Below, one piece after another: positions 1 to 11,454 of a stretch of DNA of 64,000 nt. Source of the DNA: Salticus scenicus (taxonomy: Eukaryota; Arthropoda; Arachnida; Araneae; Salticidae); contig OZ005652.1 of the NCBI GenBank assembly GCA_963930645.1, positions 320,912,244 to 320,976,243 on the forward strand. The letters are read 5' to 3'. A program made the translations under genes and the position numbers. The notes beneath the pieces are model-generated. The model did no database searches, was not told where the DNA came from, and saw only the letters and a list, made by a program, of their open reading frames with translations. Position 1 is the first letter of the stretch. Every line of letters starts with the position of its first letter.

Positions 1-169
1 TACAACAGTAAAATACCGATACAAAATTAAAAGATTGAAATATTTACAACATTTACAAATAAATAATTTTTTTTATTTAGAAATACTTACAAGACAATTT
101 ACAAAAAAAAAAAAAAAAAAACATTACAAATTTAAACACTACTGTTAACTGAGGTATATACTAACCAAT

Positions 170-1330
170 CATAATTTACTACCTTCGGTTTTGAGGAAGG
201 TTTTTTAGCATTGCTCACAACGACGTCATTCAGTCTGTTCGGTACTGTATCGGAACCGTACAAGTTACACTATAGCTTGGGAGAGAGTCCATTTCGTCAG
301 ACAGGATTCCACAACCAAACTTTCTCTCTTTCCTTGAATTCATGTTGTGTAGCTTTTAGGTCATATCTTGCCTTCATTCTCTCTGTTGTCATGTGATTCC
401 ACTACCGAGCAAAATTGTGCAGGTCTTCAAATCGGGCCTGAAGATCTTGGATGTACACTTCTGGTGATAAAGGCGCAACTGGTTGACAACCAAACAGGAG
501 ATCACATGGAAGACGAAGTTCACGTCCAAACAGCATTTGAGCTGAAGTATAGTCGGTGGTTTCGTGGACAGCACTACGATAAGCCAGCAGGAACAACTGC
601 AACTTCAAGTCTCAATCTTGCTGGTTCCCTGGTACAAGAAGAGAGAGGTTAATCAGGATGGTGCGGTTAAATCTCTCAACCATGGCGATCGACTGGGGAT
701 GTAGGGGCGTTGTCTGAGTTTTGCCTATGCCGAGTAGCTGACGCAGCATTTTGAATACAGCAGAGGTAAAATTCGTTCCTTGATCGGTATGAAGCTGTGG
801 GGTGTGTCATACCTTGACACCCATTGCTGCACTAGAACCTTTGCAACTGTGCATGCCTCTTCATCGGGAATGGGATATGCCTCAGGCCACTTGGTGAAAT
901 AATCCATTACAACGAGAATGTACTTATTGCCTCTTGAGGTCCGTGGCAAAGGGCCAAATGTCGAGTGTGATCCGCTCAAACGGTGCTCCTGCGTTATACA
1001 GGAGTAGTCCTCCTCGACATCATTTCTACGGGTCCTTACGTGCCGCACAAGAGTCACAAGACTTGCACCATTTCTCCACGTCCTCCTTTACCTTGCACCA
1101 GTAGAAGTGTTTCCGACTCTCTGGAGAGTTTTCATCACTCCAAAATGGCCTCCTGTAGGCTACTATGCACTGTTGTAGAATGTCTGGAATCTTCGATCTA
1201 GGTAGTAAAATCTGCCACCTGAAAGTCCTTCCATCGTCAGATTCCCATTTTCTATACAGTACGCCGTTTCTAATATAAAGAGAGTCCCAGAGTGCCCAAT
1301 AACTTTTCGTGAGGAGGCTAAATGTGGAAA
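170..1330 (-). pseudogene. Ty3/gypsy integrase remnant, degenerate
   Basis: Read on the minus strand, this is a nearly full-length gypsy integrase spread over several frames. The zinc-binding end is near 1035-1300, with the Cys pair in CKSCDSC at about 1045-1070. The catalytic core follows: first Asp in TLDI near 951-967, KYILVVMDYFTKWPEAYP near 880-930, second Asp in HTDQGTNF near 770-792, Glu in VERFNR near 669-680. The C-terminal tail with LFGRELRLP and MKARYDLKA runs from about 560 to 180. A frameshift lies at the first Asp and in-frame stops follow VERFNR, so it cannot encode an integrase. Order with the RNase H tail at higher coordinates is the classical RT-RH-IN. The 3' LTR is not seen and may lie off the left edge. 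Confidence 0.88.
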
Positions 1331-1430
1331 TGTCGTGTCAGGTAGATCTGTTGCTGGTCATCTCCTTCAACTGAAATATTGTCTTTATGTCAGGATCTTC
1401 CAACTGGGCTTGTGTAACCTCTTTATCAAT

Positions 1431-1665
1431 CTACGGATCTTGTCTCGATGGTACTGAAACTGTAGCTTGGCGAGCAACTGGCTTTATCAGCTGGTGTTTC
1501 TCTTCAGCCCTAGAGCAGTATCCGTGATCTTCAGAGCAAGGCTCCCCCAACAAGGCATCTGGATTTCTATGTAGAGCTCCTTCCCGATGACGTATTTCGA
1601 AGCACGTCTGGGTAGTCTCTTTAGATTCTCTTAACGGGCAGCTTCGTTTGGTCCCACACAACACA
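1431..1665 (-). pseudogene. Ty3/gypsy RNase H C-terminal tail
   Basis: The minus-strand reading contains FEIRHREGALHRNPDAL, the end of the gypsy RNase H domain (consensus YDFEIRHREG...NADALSR) with DALSR decayed to DALLG. It continues toward the integrase at 1330-170, so both belong to one minus-strand element. It is cut at 1665, where the 8.3 kb TIR element begins. RT, protease and Gag are absent next to it. Confidence 0.82.
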
Positions 1666-1669
1666 AAAT

Positions 1670-1890
1670 ATCTAAAAGACGTCTATTTAACATCGAAATG
1701 CATCTATAACATCCAGAACGTCTTTTAGATGTCTATAGCATTAAAGAAAAAGATGTCTATTAGACATCACTCCTTTAGATATCTATTAGATATCTGTAAC
1801 CTCTAAAATACATCTAATAGTTATCACTGTTTCGATGTCTCATGGATGTACACTTTTCGACATCTAATGGACATACTTTCTTCGACATCT
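1670..1890. repeat. Left subterminal repeat cluster (GACATCTA-type motifs)
   Basis: Degenerate copies of AGATGTCTAT and its complement recur in both orientations about every 15-30 bp, for example near 1730, 1765, 1775, 1855 and 1885. Such clusters in subterminal DNA are typical transposase-binding regions in several DNA transposon superfamilies. That role is inferred here. The matching cluster lies at 9640-9960. Confidence 0.6.
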
Positions 1891-3922
1891 AATGGAATTT
1901 TGAATAATACGTATTATGCTCCTCTTATAGAGCATCTCCATGAACTTGGGAATAGATGAACAACATTTTAACCGAGACCGTAACCGTGTGTAACCAAGCG
2001 AAATCTGGTTTGTTTATGTGGTTTTAATCAAGGCTTGTCTAATTATTATGTTTAAATTTTAATCAAGAGACATTGTACATTTTCAGCCCTCTGCCTAATC
2101 AAAAGGTGAGTTATGAATTTCATCGTTCACGTATTTATTTTTTCTTTCATTCTCTGAATGATAGGCAAAACATGTTACAGAGGTATCTGCATTCCGGAAT
2201 TTTTTATTTTATTTATTTTTTTTTTTCCACAGAATTTTTAAACAGTAGTATTTCTTGTAATTTTCTGATAATCTGCAGCTATTACATGTTTTAAAGTTAA
2301 ACTATGGAAATACTGATTGAAAAATTACCGGAGTGCAAATACTGTTTTCATGCTGTTACAGAAATTATTACTTGTAAATGTAAATGCTTATTGTTTTTCC
2401 AAGGTTATTATTTATGTCGAAAGTGTAGATTTCTTCAACAGGTTAGTTAAAATTTAAGATTGATTTTCGTATTTATAAATCTTAAGAGAGGGTGAAAAAA
2501 ATCTGCTAAGTGTAATTACTCAAATTTGAAACATTCCAATTAAATTTGTGCTAGAAAGGCTTGTTTGTTTATTTTATTCCACTTCATTTATTTGTCGAGT
2601 GTTAACCCTGGTTTGAGGTGACACTCTGCAGCTATTTTTTGTTAGATTTAGGCTCATTTGACAGGCCTGTGGCTTAGAGTAAATTCTAAACAGCTATGAA
2701 TGCGTTAACCAGGATTTGAACCCTTCCTGGCAATCAGGTAGGCCTAAAATACGAATGCAATACATTGATAAATTACAATTTTTTTTCTTTTCCCTATTAA
2801 GCATGTTGTCACACAAAAAAGATTGTATTTACTCATGTTTTATCCAGGTATTTGTTATATATAAATATATAAGAAAATACACGTCAGCGATTTATCGCTG
2901 GCATGCAGTTAATACACAAGTACCAGTAATTTACACTGATATAAATTTACAGGGATGAGATTTTTCAGATTTTCAGCTGATTTCAGCTTTTTTGTAAATT
3001 TTTCTTTTCATCTTTTTTTTTCAGTTTTCTCAACTTTTCTTGTGATTTTTGATGTGCATTTGTTACACCAACTAATCTAAACTTGAATGAATACTAAACA
3101 AAGATTAAACTTATTTATTACTCTAATATAATAGATTTTGTCATAAAAGTTCAAGTATTTCATTTCCTTTGTGTACAGTTTCAGCTTTTTTATCTTTTTG
3201 CTAATCTGATCCCTGAAATTTAAAAGCCAAATGAATTAGGACTGAAAATTTAAATCTTTGAGTCTGATCATTTTTTGTGACTCATACTTTTTCTTTTTAA
3301 ATGTATAAATCCATTTTCAAAATGTCAAAGGCATGATTGCCATTGAAAAAGTTCAGATGCATGAATTCTCTTTTAATAATGATAAAACTAACAATTTTAT
3401 GAAAATATATTGAAAAATTTTAAATTTAATATAGTCTTCTGATAAAGTTGCAGAACTATTACATCAATCTTGATTGTAACTAAAAATAATCCTAACAGAT
3501 CTGATTTATGGGTAACTAATATTGAAATTGTATACATTCTGAGGGAGTAGAGTGAAATGCAAACAACATTTTTACAACTCTAAATAATGTGCTTTGTAAG
3601 TGGTTTAATGAAAAGAGTAATTAAATATTCGATGAATTTGCCTTAAAAATAAAAATAAAATATATTGCTTGTTACATTATGAATCTATATTAATATGTAT
3701 AATAAGTAAAAGACTGGCGTTAATTTTTGCTGCTGAATACAAAAAATTTCAGATCAAATTAATTTAATTTTTGTTTACTTTTTACTTTATTTAATTTTTT
3801 AAATCTAGTTTTTATTAATAAAATAGGTTGTAGTTTTTATTAAAACATTTAGTATAATAAATACTTTGCAACTTTAAAACATTAGCTTACCTTAGAAAAC
3901 TATTAAAATTTTTTTAAAAAAA

Positions 3923-4160
3923 TTCTTTTTGATTTGTGCAAATATATTTTGGCCGTCAGTTGCAACCATCATCAGTGCATTTATGATCCGTGCTTACCCT
4001 GGCTTCATTTCTTACTCTTCAGTTCTGTTACGATGTATTGAAGAGGAGAGAGAGACAGAGAGGGAAAAATAAAGCATCAGTAAACTCAAACTCTGATCAT
4101 AGATGTGCTGATGATGGCTGTGACTGACAGCCAAATTATATTTGCACAAACCAAAAGGAT
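3923..4160. mobile_element. About 240 bp hairpin MITE-like element
   Basis: The left arm (about 3923-3990; GATTTGTGCAAATATATTTT, then CCATCATCAG) is repeated in reverse complement at about 4092-4160 with few mismatches. The two arms could fold into a long hairpin around a 100 bp loop. No coding capacity. Target duplication not resolved. It lies inside the 8.3 kb element. Confidence 0.6.
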
Positions 4161-5141
4161 TTTTTGTAAAATTTGCCTTTACAAATTTTCATGTATATAT
4201 TAAATTGCGCTAGTTAATTTTCCATTTATTTTTGCCATTTTTTATATATATTTTAATAATAAATAAAATTTTGATTTATCATAAAAAAACAGTGTAATAT
4301 AAAATCATTAGAAAATTGGGTATTTTTCTCTATTTAAATAAACTAGCACTTTTTGCCCATATGCAGTAGACTCCTGGTGTCTCACTTAAGCAGGTAGACT
4401 AGTAATTTTGTCCTGAAAATGTCCTGAAATTTTACTTTATGCTAGTACTACCCTTAGAAATATAATTTTTTGCAAATTAAAAAATACAAATGAACCTTAT
4501 TGTACATAAAAAAAAATTAGCCTTTAATAAACAAACTGTCGCATATTTATATTATTAAGATTTAAAAGGAGAATAAAAGGTTATTTAAGTGAAATTAATA
4601 AAAAAAAAATTACAGCGAATAGGTAATAATAACAATTGTATAACACTTACTATTGTTATAATTGTTACATACTATTTTGTCACAGATTTACAGGCAATTT
4701 TAGAATAAAGTAAAAAAAAAAAAAAATATTTGTTCACTGCTCCGGTGACCCACTGAATTTATTTTTGCTAGTCTGTTGAATATTTTTGTTGTCCTGGACC
4801 AGCTAATCACTGTTAGTTTCAGGCTCTGATAAGCAAACAATTTTTGATTCTCCTTCTCTTTCCTCTGCTATTTTTAGATATGGATATTGAAGTACTTTAC
4901 TATTGAAGTTTTTCAGTTATTTGGAAATTAGTACAGTCATTTTGACGGGTTTTGTGGAATCTGTTCATGTTAAAAGAAATCCATGTTAACAGTGTTTACG
5001 TTAATGAGATTTAACTGTATTTTCCTAATTTTTTTTCTTTTAGTTTTTTTTTTTTTTTTTTTTTTTTTCTGTACTGTCATTTGAAGTTATAAGAAGATTA
5101 ACCACTAAACCTTGGCCTTACTATGTAAAATGTTGTAGTAT

Positions 5142-5188
5142 CCCCCCCTCCCCCCCCCCCCCCAAAAAAAAAAAAAAAAAAAAAAAAA
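5142..5188. repeat. Compound poly(C)-poly(A) tract
   Basis: About 15 C residues are followed directly by about 25 A residues on the plus strand. Similar C-run then A-run tracts occur at 5687-5708 and 49858-49875, with the complement at 41064-41089. Length is probably unstable and may be misassembled. Confidence 0.7.
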
Positions 5189-6099
5189 GCTATCAGTGTG
5201 ATTTGTAAGTTTTTAGTTTAATTAGTTTAATACTTTTCCATTTCACCAGCACAAATCTTGTCAAGCAAATATTATTGGCAACAACAATACATTAATGAAT
5301 TAAAAGTTAATTTGTAACTTAGATTTATTTATTTTCAAATTTAAAGTTAATTTATATCCATTATTATGGATTTGATAAAATAAGTGTTATATTTGATATG
5401 GAACAATACTTTTAAAAGTTAGCTTTAAGTAAAGTTTTGGAAAATTTACTTCTTAAAATAAAAAGATAGGGAAAATAAAGTAAACAGTTGTGTTTTTTTT
5501 TAATTTTCTTATTATTATTACTCAAAGTGTTTTGAAACAATTAGTCTTTCCTAGGGGCTTAATGACTGGCATTGGTTGTATCATTTTTTGGTGACTTTAT
5601 CGCCTGCACAGGTCAAATGGAAAAATACAATTAGTTTCAGTAGTTAGTTTAGTTGCAAAAGATTCTCAATAACATCTTTTAAAGCACCCCCCCCCCCCTC
5701 AAAAAAAATAAAAGACACACTAAGATGATGGTAAGTGTGTGGGAGAGGGGGGATTTAAATTATCACGTCGCTGAGAATTTTTTTTGAAGAAATATCATTG
5801 TTGTAGTGCTGACTTTGCAATAAAAGTGCTGCCAGAGAGAGTTCAATAAAAAAGGGCAACATATTTTCAAAAAGGGCATAATTTGCAGTCTTCTATGTTG
5901 TGATTTTTGTGTGTGACAAAAATAAATTACACATTTTACGTATATGCATGCAGGCTATATGCATTTGTTCTTCTAGGAATACTGTAAAACTATTGCTAGA
6001 AGGTTGTATGTCAGGAAGAAAAGCATCTAAAAGATTTCTAAAAATATTTAAAGTATTAGAAAAAGTCACTTAGTACTTAAATGTTTTTAAAAGGGCCAC

Positions 6100-6705
6100 C
6101 GGATGCTAAAATGGGTTGGGGACAAAATCTCGCGAGGCAAAATATCGTGAGGACAAAATATCGGCAACGTAAATGAATACAAAGCAAAAATGAGTCGGTA
6201 ATTATTAGTAATGTTGTATAAAATTTCCTGACAACACATACCTTAGTCAGAGCACTGATATTCTGACAAACCTACAACAAAAATTTTTATAAATTTTACT
6301 TAAAATAGTTTAAAGACTATATTTATTAACTTTTGTCAAAATTAGTCATAATGAATTGAATTGTGAATATTAATTTTAAAATTTTTAATTCAAGTTTGTA
6401 AACAGCATTCAGCTTTAATGTCAGCAGTGATGTACACGATTTTTAAAATATATTTTGAATAGTGAAAAGAAAAAGATAAAATAACTGAAAAATAAACGTA
6501 GATAAAATAATGAAATTCAACTCTATGATTTATTTAATTATTTATTTAATTAATTAATATTTGTACGGCTCAGTGGCCCCCGCCAGAGATCACACTTGAC
6601 ACAAAATAAAATTTTCAAATAGATCGTACTATTTTTTTGACATGATACTTTGTCCGGCAAGATTTTTCCCCGCGATATTATGTCCGGATCCCTGCCAAAT
6701 TAGCC
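6100..6705. mobile_element. About 0.6 kb MITE with TIRs built from GGACAAAATATCG-like motifs
   Basis: Left arm near 6113-6165 (GGGGACAAAATCTCGCGAGG and GAGGACAAAATATCGGC). The reverse complement of 6640-6691 gives CCGGACATAATATCGCGGGG and CCGGACAAAGTATCATG. Arms match over about 50 bp with internal repetition of the same short motif, and weaker similarity extends outward to about 6100 and 6705. No ORF inside. Superfamily unassigned. Confidence 0.6.
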
Positions 6706-8038
6706 TAGAATCAGCACTATGCTATGTTGTTGTATACATTTATATGCAAAATGCAGATTACTTGCCTTTCATAAAACTTTGAAGTCAGCAAAGTTGTAGT
6801 GTTCTCTACTGTATTCAAACTAGATGTAATATTAGATTATAGATATAATTCAGATTTATTCAATAATGCTTTGTTTTATTTTTTCAGAGAAACTGACAGT
6901 GTCAAATATATAAAGTCGAGTCAACCACCAGTGGCTGACAAGTGTCAAATATGGTATATAAACTAAAAATTTACATTATTTTAAGTAATTACTGAAAATT
7001 TATTTCAAATTTACTTAATTTTTATTAATTACAAAATATCATTAAGGCATTTTAATGGATTTTATTGAAACCCAATAAACATAACATGCTTCTAAGCAGC
7101 GAACAGAGCCTAACAGGGATTTCCATAAGAATTTGTGTGGTGCTCAATGTGTTAAAACGAAAACTGCATGTTTTTAAGAGATCAATTGACTGGAAAACAT
7201 TTTAGTAAACAATTTAAGAAAAAAAAAAAGATTTTTATAATCTAAATTAGCTTTATTGGGAAAATTCACTTGTTAAATAAAGATATTATTTTAAGTCGCT
7301 TTACTTTTTCTTACTCTTGTGTAAGGAAGGATAATTCTTAATTTATACTAATTACAAATTTAGCAATAAAAGATTTTTTTTTTTGTCATTAATTTCTTTC
7401 TTTCTTTAAAAATAAAAAAATCTTCTAATAAAAATTTGTTAACAAGAAATCATTTTCCAATATTTCATTCATACACCATTTAAACAAATTTTAAACCTAT
7501 AAAATTGAAAGAAATATTGTGACGATGCAAAAAACATCATTAATGATAATTTGAGATGGTTATTTAATTTTATCCATTTTTGTGATGGGGGAGTAGCATT
7601 AAAAAGCATCTTAAACAATTTAAAACTCAGTATTTAAAACTTTAAATTAGGTAAAAATACCGATCTGGTGGGAAAAAAAAAACAAGTGCACATAAAACAA
7701 AATATTTAATTACGTTATTGAAATTACTTTCAATAATTAATAACTATTAATATATTTATATTTTAAAGCTCTAATGTTGTTAATTTTATTATACATATGT
7801 AAGTATATATTTCATTACATTGAAAAATAACATCAACTTGGCATTTCCATTTAAAAATTACAGTGATAATACCAGATTTCAAGTACTTTTTTAGCTAGTT
7901 TTCTCAAAAAGTAAAAGTCTGAGTTAAGATTTTCAGGTACTGCCAATGGAATATATAATTTTATTGTGCGTCAAAAATATCCATAAGAAGTACCTAAATA
8001 TCTAAAAGATATGAATGTTTTAAGGTCTTAAAGACGTA

Positions 8039-8503
8039 CAGGTGTTGGACAAAATAATGTGGATACTTGTGCTTTTTTACGTTTTCTCGAATGGCTTGAA
8101 AAATACTTAACGTGTTGTTCTTGAATTTTGGGAATAAGGAAAACATGTCTTTCCTCACGAAGGCCCTTAGGGGATGAACAACAAATCCAATAAAATAAAA
8201 AGTATTTGTGATAACCCTGTATGTGTAAAAGTTTCAATTGATCTGCAAGTTTTAGATATGGTTATAAATATTATATTTTATACGTGTTCAGAGTTTTGTG
8301 AGGATTCTTGAATATTTAAGGAGTTATTGTATTAAAAAATGCAAAAATTTTCACAAGTTTTTACTAACTCCAATCCAAAGGTTTTACTTCGAATTTCATG
8401 AAACTTTCAGAAAACATAACTATATATGGCTAAATCAATATACTATAATTTAAAACATATATTTAATATTCAAAAAGATATGGACAGTTGTAGTAAATAA
8501 TCT

Positions 8504-8546
<43 letters not shown>

Positions 8547-9588
8547 ATCGACAGAATTTGATATCCAACTGTATAGAGCACTTCATAAAAAACATCCTTT
8601 TGAATATCACAAAAATTCATAGGTATTATTGGTGATTAAATAAGTTGTTTTTCAGTTGTTTCCTAAAAATATCTTTATAAGGGGTCGTTCACAAATGAAA
8701 GTTTGTATCAGAAAAACTATGTTATACAGTGAAACTTAATACAATATTTGCTATTCATTTTTCTTATTTTTTTGTATAGTATTTATAAAAATATATATTT
8801 ATAAAAAATACATATTTATAAAAAAGAAAAGAAAAATGAATTGTTTGAAGAGAAAAAATGTTTTTCTGATACAAACTTTTATTTGCGAATAACCCCTTAT
8901 TGTAAAGACCTTTTTAAATAAAAAAATCAGAAAAACAGCTCATTCAATCACAGATATCTCTATGAATTTTCGTGATATTCAACTGTTTTTTTTTTTTTTT
9001 TTTTTTTTTTAAGGTGCTCTGTACAGTTGAATTTAAACTATGTCAAAGTTATTTTTTGGTTCAGTCCGTGCATGCACAGTAATACATCATTTACTACAAC
9101 TCTCCATACCATCTTTGAATATTAAATATATTTGTTTTAAACTATAGTATAATGATTTAGGTGTATGTTGTTATGTTTTCCGATAGTTTCATGAAATTTG
9201 AAGAAAAATCTTTGGAGTTATAATGTGTGTGGTGAAAAATACTTGTGAAAAATTTTTGCATTTTTTAATAAAATGTTAATAATTTTGAATATTCAAGATA
9301 TCCTCATAAAACTCTACACATGTATAACATAACATTTATATAACCATATCTAAAATGTGCAGATCATTTGAAGCTTTTCCATTACTGGGTTATCACAAAT
9401 CCTTTATTTTATTGGATTTGTTGTTCGTCCCCTAAAGGCCTTTGTGACAAAATCTTTTGCTGAAAAATATGAGGAAAAGCATGTTTTCCTTATTCCCAAA
9501 ATTCAAGAACAACACGGTAAGTATTTTTCAAGATATTCAACAAAATGTAAAATAGTGTAAGTGTTCACATTATTTTCTCCAACGCCTG
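8039..9588. mobile_element. 1.55 kb foldback element flanked by TA
   Basis: The left end CAGGTGTTGGACAAAATAAT is preceded by TA (8037-8038). The right end, reverse complemented, is CAGGCGTTGGAGAAAATAAT and is followed by TA (9589-9590). The inverted repeat is not confined to the tips: 8039 to about 8780 matches the reverse complement of about 8830 to 9588, with scattered substitutions, so nearly the whole element is one palindrome with an AT-rich centre. TA duplication and CAG tips fit a Tc1/mariner-related non-autonomous element. Short ORFs here are chance products. Long poly(A)/poly(T) runs (8511-8544, 8988-9011) lie in the two arms. Confidence 0.78.
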
Positions 9589-9624
9589 TAAATAATATCC
9601 TTCATGCATATCTATAGTACAGCT

Positions 9625-9968
9625 ATAAGAGGTACTGCATGTTGAAAAGAGATCTATACTTGGATGTCTTATAGATGTGCATGAGAGGTATAGCATGTCA
9701 AAAAGAGATCTATACTTGGATGTCTTATAGACGTACATTAGAGGTACTGCATGTTGAAAAGAGATCTATACTTGGATGTCTTATAGATGTGTATAAGCAA
9801 GACATCATAGATATTGTAGATGTCTTATGGAGCTCAGAGAGATCACACATCACATCTCTAATAGACGTGAAATGGATGCGATTTAGATATTTTTAGATGT
9901 CTTATGGATGTGTTGAATGTTTCGTGTTTACAGCTTATAGATATCTTATAGATGTGAATTTGCTGTGT
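9625..9968. repeat. Right subterminal repeats, including three 57 bp tandem units
   Basis: Three consecutive units of about 57 bp share AGAGATCTATACTTGGATGT followed by CTTATAGA (about 9640-9800). More degenerate TCTTATAGATGT copies follow up to the right end of the 8.3 kb element. The small ORF over this stretch is explained by the tandem units. Confidence 0.7.
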
Positions 9969-9970
9969 GG

Positions 9971-10501
9971 GGTATGTCCATCTCATCCACAGCCCCAGCA
10001 TTTAGTCGTCTGATTCTTCGCTTCTATAAACCAAGTACCAACTTCAGTTTCACCAGAAAACACAGCTTAATTAACAGCTGACAACATCAAATTCACAGTA
10101 CAAACTGTAGCATAGTAGCTGTAATTCAAAGAGGCTCAGAGCTCTTTAGGTAGCAATGATTGACTTGTCGAAACTAAACTGAGACTGACCGATTTGGCGC
10201 GAAACAATTCCTTAAATACCAGCGTAGAAAATGGAGAAAATTCCAGAAACTTCGCAGCCAATCAAGCTAGAGCTTCCAATTTTGTATATCGATAATTACG
10301 ATTTTCTCCCCAAGGTCACCAAAATTGTCGCCAAGGAGCAAAATACTCGCCAAATTTGACACCAAGATCATTGCTTGCCTTGGTGAAGCTTTTAACATGT
10401 TTTTAACGGCAAAATTTTAATGTGAAAACAAACTAGAAATGCAGAAAATTAGCGTATTAATTTATATAAAAATAACTACAATTATTTACAAATTCGTAAC
10501 A
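9971..10501 (-). mobile_element. Truncated Ty3/gypsy LTR (family also at 29678)
   Basis: Read on the minus strand, the LTR begins TGTTACGAATTTGTAAATAA at 10501 and aligns with the plus-strand solo LTR at 29678-30309 through the GGCGACAATTTTGGTGACC region, the promoter and the R region. The minus-strand promoter has TATTTAA with a TCAGT initiator about 32 bp downstream (near 10184-10188). The end of U5 is missing because the 8.3 kb element starts at 9970. Orientation and order fit a 5' LTR for the gypsy remnant at 170-1665, with Gag to RT lost between them. Confidence 0.75.
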
Positions 10502-11112
10502 CTATATGTAAGCAATTCGTATATTGCAGTTTCGGAAGCGTTAAGCGTACCGTCATCATAAAAAAATAACAAGACCGATTATTGATCTTATATGTAAACT
10601 TTGGAGTAGATTCTTGAGCTAGATCAACAGTTTATAGACTTAAGTGATTGACAGTATTCTGCAATTTTTTCAAAATTTTTTGCTTATGTGTATATGGAGA
10701 CCTTCCTTGTCAGAACTGTAACAGATGGGGCACTGGCCACCCTAATGTTTTGATTAAATAATCTCTCAATTTCGATTACAGTGCAGTCCGATATCCTAAA
10801 ACTAGTTGTGAGGACGCGTCCAAAATGTTGGAGGGTTGTCAGCTTGAAATTTGGAAAACATCAAGCAATTCCGTGTTCTGTTATTGCTCATTTTCTCCGA
10901 GTCAGTTGACTGTCACCCCTATTTCAGCATTGGACTCGTTGAGTTAGCGCTTGCGCAGATGCTTCCAAGGTTTCATCAAATGTGGTCGAAGAATACTTCA
11001 TTATATGATGTGTTTTCACTGCTGATTTCTTTCTTTCTTTGAAAGCATTCCTCAATTCCCAAAAAATGTTTCATCACAGGCTCCCTTTACTTCGAATTTT
11101 TACGTTCTTATT
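10189..11112. repeat. First copy of a 0.92 kb tandem duplication (A-B)
   Basis: This copy joins part A (10189-10650, LTR plus its outer flank) directly to part B (10651-11110). A second copy starts at 11113 with the same CCGATTTGGCGCGAAAC, but there A (11113-11579) and B (15681-16140) are separated by 4101 bp. A versus A' differ by a few substitutions and a short indel; B versus B' by about five substitutions in 460 bp. So the duplication is recent on the scale of this window. The 63-codon ORF in B (10851-11042) reappears at 15881-16072 and resembles nothing I know. Confidence 0.85.
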
Positions 11113-11431
11113 CCGATTTGGCGCGAAACAATTCCTTAAATACCAGCGTAGAAAATGGAGAAAATTCCAGAAACTTCGCAGCCAATCAAGCTAGAGCTTC
11201 CAATTTTGTATATCGATAATTAGGATTTTCTCCCCAAGGTCACCAAAATTGTCGCCAAGGAGCAAAATACTCGCCAAATTTGACACCAAGATCATTACTT
11301 GCCTTGGTGAAGCTTTTAACATGTTTTTAACGGCAAATGAGCTATTTTAATGTGAAAACAAACTAGAAATGCAGAAAATTAGCGTATTAATTTATATAAA
11401 AATAACTACAATTATTTACAAATTCGTAACA
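11113..11431 (-). mobile_element. Duplicated partial gypsy LTR (U3 side only)
   Basis: This is the second copy of the LTR sequence at 10189-10501, same minus orientation, cut at the duplication breakpoint just upstream of the initiator element. It is a by-product of the tandem duplication, not an independent insertion. Confidence 0.8.
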
Positions 11432-11454
11432 CTATATGTAAGCAATTCGTATAT

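Larger units (their letters stand above)
1666..9970. mobile_element. 8.3 kb ORF-less element with short TIRs and subterminal repeats
   Basis: The left end begins CCCACACAACACAAAATATC. The reverse complement of the right end begins CCCACACAGCAAATTCACAT and runs on into the same kind of sequence. Both ends carry many degenerate copies of an ATCTATAAGACATC-like motif (1670-1890 and 9640-9960). No ORF longer than about 80 codons occurs inside and none resembles a transposase, so it is probably non-autonomous. I could not fix a target-site duplication or assign a superfamily. It separates a gypsy RNase H tail (left) from a truncated gypsy LTR (right). Nested inverted-repeat elements sit at 3923-4160, 6100-6705 and 8039-9588. 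The alternative is chance similarity of two unrelated ends, but the shared subterminal motif argues against that. Confidence 0.55.
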
